From positions 83,536-147,535 of the forward strand of contig CAJXLJ010000003.1 in the NCBI GenBank assembly GCA_913055785.1: 64,000 bases of DNA. The letters run 5' to 3'. The translations under genes were made by a program, and so were the position numbers. This DNA is from an uncultured Parvularculaceae bacterium (lineage in GTDB: Bacteria > Pseudomonadota > Alphaproteobacteria > Caulobacterales > Parvularculaceae). This document shows positions 62,268 to 64,000 of the stretch, in pieces. The first letter of the stretch is position 1, and each line of letters opens with the position of its first letter. Under the pieces are notes generated by a model. That model was not told the DNA's origin. It did no database searches and was given only the letters and a program-made list of their open reading frames with translations.

Positions 62268-62296
62268 CGCCCGCGCCTGCCCCCCAGGCGCGGGCG
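62268..62296. terminator. Strong hairpin between convergent NifU-like and LysR genes
   Basis: A perfect 12-bp stem (62268-62279 with 62285-62296), 5-base CCCCC-rich loop, without a T-run on either strand. It lies between two convergent genes and could stop polymerase from both sides or block 3' exonucleases. Confidence 0.45.
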
Positions 62297-62323
62297 AAAC
62301 TTATCTGCGACACGTCAGGTCAA

Positions 62324-63256
62324 TCAGGCCGCCGCTTCCTGCGATTCCGTGGCGTTGATCGTGCTCGCGGCTTCGTCCATCAGCCAGGTCTTGAACGCCT
62401 TGACCGCTGGCGAGGAAGACTTCGACGGCGGGTGGACAATGTAATAGGCGAAATCGGTAGGCGTCGTCAGATCGAACGGAATAACCAGCCGTCCGGCTTC
62501 GAGATCGGCGAGAGCCAGCGCCGCCTTGGCGAGAGCGACGCCCTTGCCGGCGACCGCCGCCTCGATGACGAGGCTCGACTGATTGAACTTCAACCCGCGC
62601 GCGCCCTGTTTGTGACACACCCCGGCGGCCTTGAGCCACATCGGCCATGTGGGACAGCTCTCGTCCTTGTCGGTCGAGTCGTGCAGCAGCGTGTGATGGA
62701 TGAGATCCGCCGGGGACTTCAACGGATTGTCGCCCGTCAGGAGTTGCGGTGAGCAGACCGGCACGATTTTTTCCGCCATCAGATGGTCGACGATCAGCCC
62801 CTGATAGCGTCCGGCGCCGTAGCGGATCGCGAGATCGACGTCTTCGACCGCGAAATCGACCACATTCATGTCCGCCGACACCCAGACGTCGATATCCGGA
62901 TGCGCTTCCTGAAAGACATCGAGCCGCGGCACCAGCCATTTCGATGCGAAGGAGGGCGCCACCGAAACTGTCAGTCGGCCGGTGTCAGCCTTGGCGGAAA
63001 GGATCTTCCCGGCCTCGGCGAGCTTGTCGAAGCCCTCGCGCAGGACCGGCAGGCTGGCCTGCGCCTCATCGGTCAGGAGAAGCGACCGTTTTTCCCGGCG
63101 AAACACCGGCGTCTGCAGAAAGTCTTCCAGCGCCTTGATCTGCTGGCTGACCGCGCCGGGCGTAACATGCAGTTCTTCCGCAGCTTTAGTGAAACTTAAA
63201 TGGCGTGCAGCGGCTTCGAAAACCTTGAGGGCGTTCAAGGGCGGTAATCTCTTCAT
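62324..63256 (-). CDS. LysR-type regulator (GcvA-like)
   Basis: 310 residues. An N-terminal winged helix (LNALKVFEAAARHLSFTKAAEELHVTPGAVS in shorter form: FTKAAEELHVTPGAVS) and a periplasmic-binding-like effector domain (about 90-295). Of the GcvA subtype by overall look. Ligand unknown. ATG 63256 with GGAG ten bases upstream is chosen; GTG 63268 is the alternative. Divergent from a cysG-type siroheme synthase gene, so it may regulate it or itself from the shared 264-bp region. Confidence 0.85.
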   Translation of the reverse strand: MKRLPPLNALKVFEAAARHLSFTKAAEELHVTPGAVSQQIKALEDFLQTPVFRREKRSLLLTDEAQASLPVLREGFDKLAEAGKILSAKADTGRLTVSVAPSFASKWLVPRLDVFQEAHPDIDVWVSADMNVVDFAVEDVDLAIRYGAGRYQGLIVDHLMAEKIVPVCSPQLLTGDNPLKSPADLIHHTLLHDSTDKDESCPTWPMWLKAAGVCHKQGARGLKFNQSSLVIEAAVAGKGVALAKAALALADLEAGRLVIPFDLTTPTDFAYYIVHPPSKSSSPAVKAFKTWLMDEAASTINATESQEAAA

Positions 63257-63324
63257 CTCTCTCTCCACAATCGGATGCCCAGCCCTGATATTCGATTAGG
63301 TTTTCTCACAAATCAAGAACTTCC

Positions 63325-63339
63325 TGTTGCGCTACAACA
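63325..63339. promoter_or_regulatory. Palindromic LysR-box candidate
   Basis: TGTTG-CGCTA-CAACA (63325-63339), a perfect 5-bp inverted repeat that fits the T-N11-A LysR-box pattern. It lies 69 bp upstream of the LysR start and 182 bp before cysG. Confidence 0.4.
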
Positions 63340-63520
63340 ATTTGTGATCGTTATAGCAAAGCTCAATACATAAAAGGTGCCGAAAGCCTGCTGCACGCAA
63401 TCAGCAAACCTATAAAAACGGCTAAATTAAATCGATTGAGCGGGTTTAAGCCGATGACTAAGTTGGCTGCATCGAAACGGGATGACGGCGGCTAGCTGAT
63501 AATTAGGTTAGAAAAACTAT

Positions 63521-64000
63521 ATGAAATCGTTTCCTCTATACCTATCCCTTGAAAACCGGCCCGTGCTGGTGATCGGCGGCGGCCCGGCGGCGCTCGCCAA
63601 GGCGAGGCTCGTCCTGGGGGCGGGCGCCGATGTTTCGCTGGTCGCGCCGGAAATTGCGGTCGAGACACGCAACGCCCTCGCTGGCGAGGCGCGTCTGATC
63701 GAACGCGGCCCCGTGATCGCCGACATTGAGGCGGCGGCGCTGGTTTTCATCGCCGAGGCTGACCCGGCCGAGGCCGAACGCTGGGCCGAGGCGGCGCGAA
63801 TAGCCGGGGTTCTCGTCAACGCGGTCGATCGGCCCGAGCTTTGCGATTTCACAACGCCGTCGATCGTCGACCGCGGCAAGGTGACCGTCGCCATTTCCAC
63901 GGACGGCGCCGCGCCGGTTCTCGCTCGCCGGCTGCGCGCCGACATTGAGGCGCTCTTGCCTTCGCGGATTGGCGCGCTTGCGGCGTTCGCCGGCCGCTAC
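63521..64000 (+). CDS. cysG: Siroheme synthase N-terminal domain (3' end outside window)
   Basis: 160 codons in frame to the end of the window, with no stop. CysG makes siroheme from uroporphyrinogen III; the N-terminal half oxidises precorrin-2 with NAD and inserts iron. The Rossmann motif VLVIGGGPAALAKA begins at residue 14 (MKSFPLYLSLENRPVLVIGG in outline), and the family's TTPSIVDRG and AISTDGAAPVLARRLR are present. ATG 63521 is the natural start. Whether the gene is the full CysG or only the CysG-N half (Met8p-like) cannot be told. Confidence 0.9.
   Translation, partial: MKSFPLYLSLENRPVLVIGGGPAALAKARLVLGAGADVSLVAPEIAVETRNALAGEARLIERGPVIADIEAAALVFIAEADPAEAERWAEAARIAGVLVNAVDRPELCDFTTPSIVDRGKVTVAISTDGAAPVLARRLRADIEALLPSRIGALAAFAGRY

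Noticed and set aside
63517..63945. A 142-codon minus-strand frame at the window's end
   Set aside because: Ser/Ala/Arg-rich shadow of the cysG-type gene, which reads on plus from 63521 with clear family motifs.
1..64000. CRISPR arrays, rRNA genes, insertion sequences, phage genes
   Set aside because: No regularly spaced repeats, rRNA signatures, transposase or integrase genes were seen on either strand.

Overview
The window looks like chromosomal DNA from an alphaproteobacterium of high GC content, probably near the Parvularculales, Hyphomonadaceae or Caulobacterales (inference from gene content). Supporting signs are a class I lysyl-tRNA synthetase, a PhaR repressor divergent from phaA-phaB, the prkA/DUF444/SpoVR trio, DUF938, DUF952-pyrD and DUF2270 genes, and frequent GTG/TTG starts in overlapping stop-start pairs. 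Both ends cut genes: isocitrate lyase lacks its 5' end, and the cysG-type siroheme synthase lacks its 3' end.

Layout. 1-9.2 kb: isocitrate lyase, a GlpQ-like lipoprotein, a VPLPA-CTERM exported protein, a Sel1-like protein, a translationally coupled pair of exported proteins (the second an M23 peptidase lipoprotein), DUF899, yidD and an SPFH protein. 9.2-10.1 kb: mostly non-coding, with two tandem tRNA-like sequences. 10.1-17.2 kb: DUF6265 protein, then an ATP-grasp/thrS/O-antigen-ligase/two glycosyltransferase run and a small membrane protein. 17.5-24.3 kb: PAS-GGDEF-EAL protein, the polyhydroxybutyrate genes (phaR, phaA, phaB), two exported proteins and MarC. 24.4-29.1 kb: a glycosyltransferase, lysK and a TPR-sulfotransferase. 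29.9-34.8 kb: the PrkA kinase/DUF444/SpoVR stress operon. 34.9-39.1 kb: two tandem TPR-sulfotransferase paralogues. 39.1-43.5 kb: tyrA and hisC with a methyltransferase, then gloB and a ParA-like ATPase.

43.5-45.5 kb: a stand-alone OLD-family ATPase-nuclease of visibly lower GC, ending 2 bp from the 3' end of a tRNA-Gly(CCC) gene. This is the clearest candidate for acquired, possibly defensive, DNA. 45.8-53.7 kb: SYLF protein, radical SAM protein, DUF938 methyltransferase, an apparently non-coding stretch ending in a strong terminator, TerB, a DASS transporter, DUF952-pyrD and a MATE transporter. 53.8-58.3 kb: DUF2270, then a TonB-dependent receptor and a beta-propeller phytase lipoprotein behind a three-repeat Pho-box-like sequence, then hisI. 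58.4-64 kb: cysS, DUF389, pirin, a NifU-like scaffold, and a LysR regulator divergent from cysG.

How genes fit together. The receptor and phytase form a phosphate-scavenging unit, probably switched on by PhoB. PhaA and PhaB supply 3-hydroxybutyryl-CoA under PhaR; the synthase is not here. Several glycosyltransferases, an O-antigen ligase and three sulfotransferases point to surface glycan building and sulfation. The most novel-looking signals are non-coding: a three-hairpin small-RNA candidate with a CU-rich loop near 4.5 kb, terminator-ended gene-free transcripts near 29.7 and 48.7 kb, and the irregular tRNA pair near 9.9 kb. No CRISPR array, rRNA, insertion sequence or integrase was seen.
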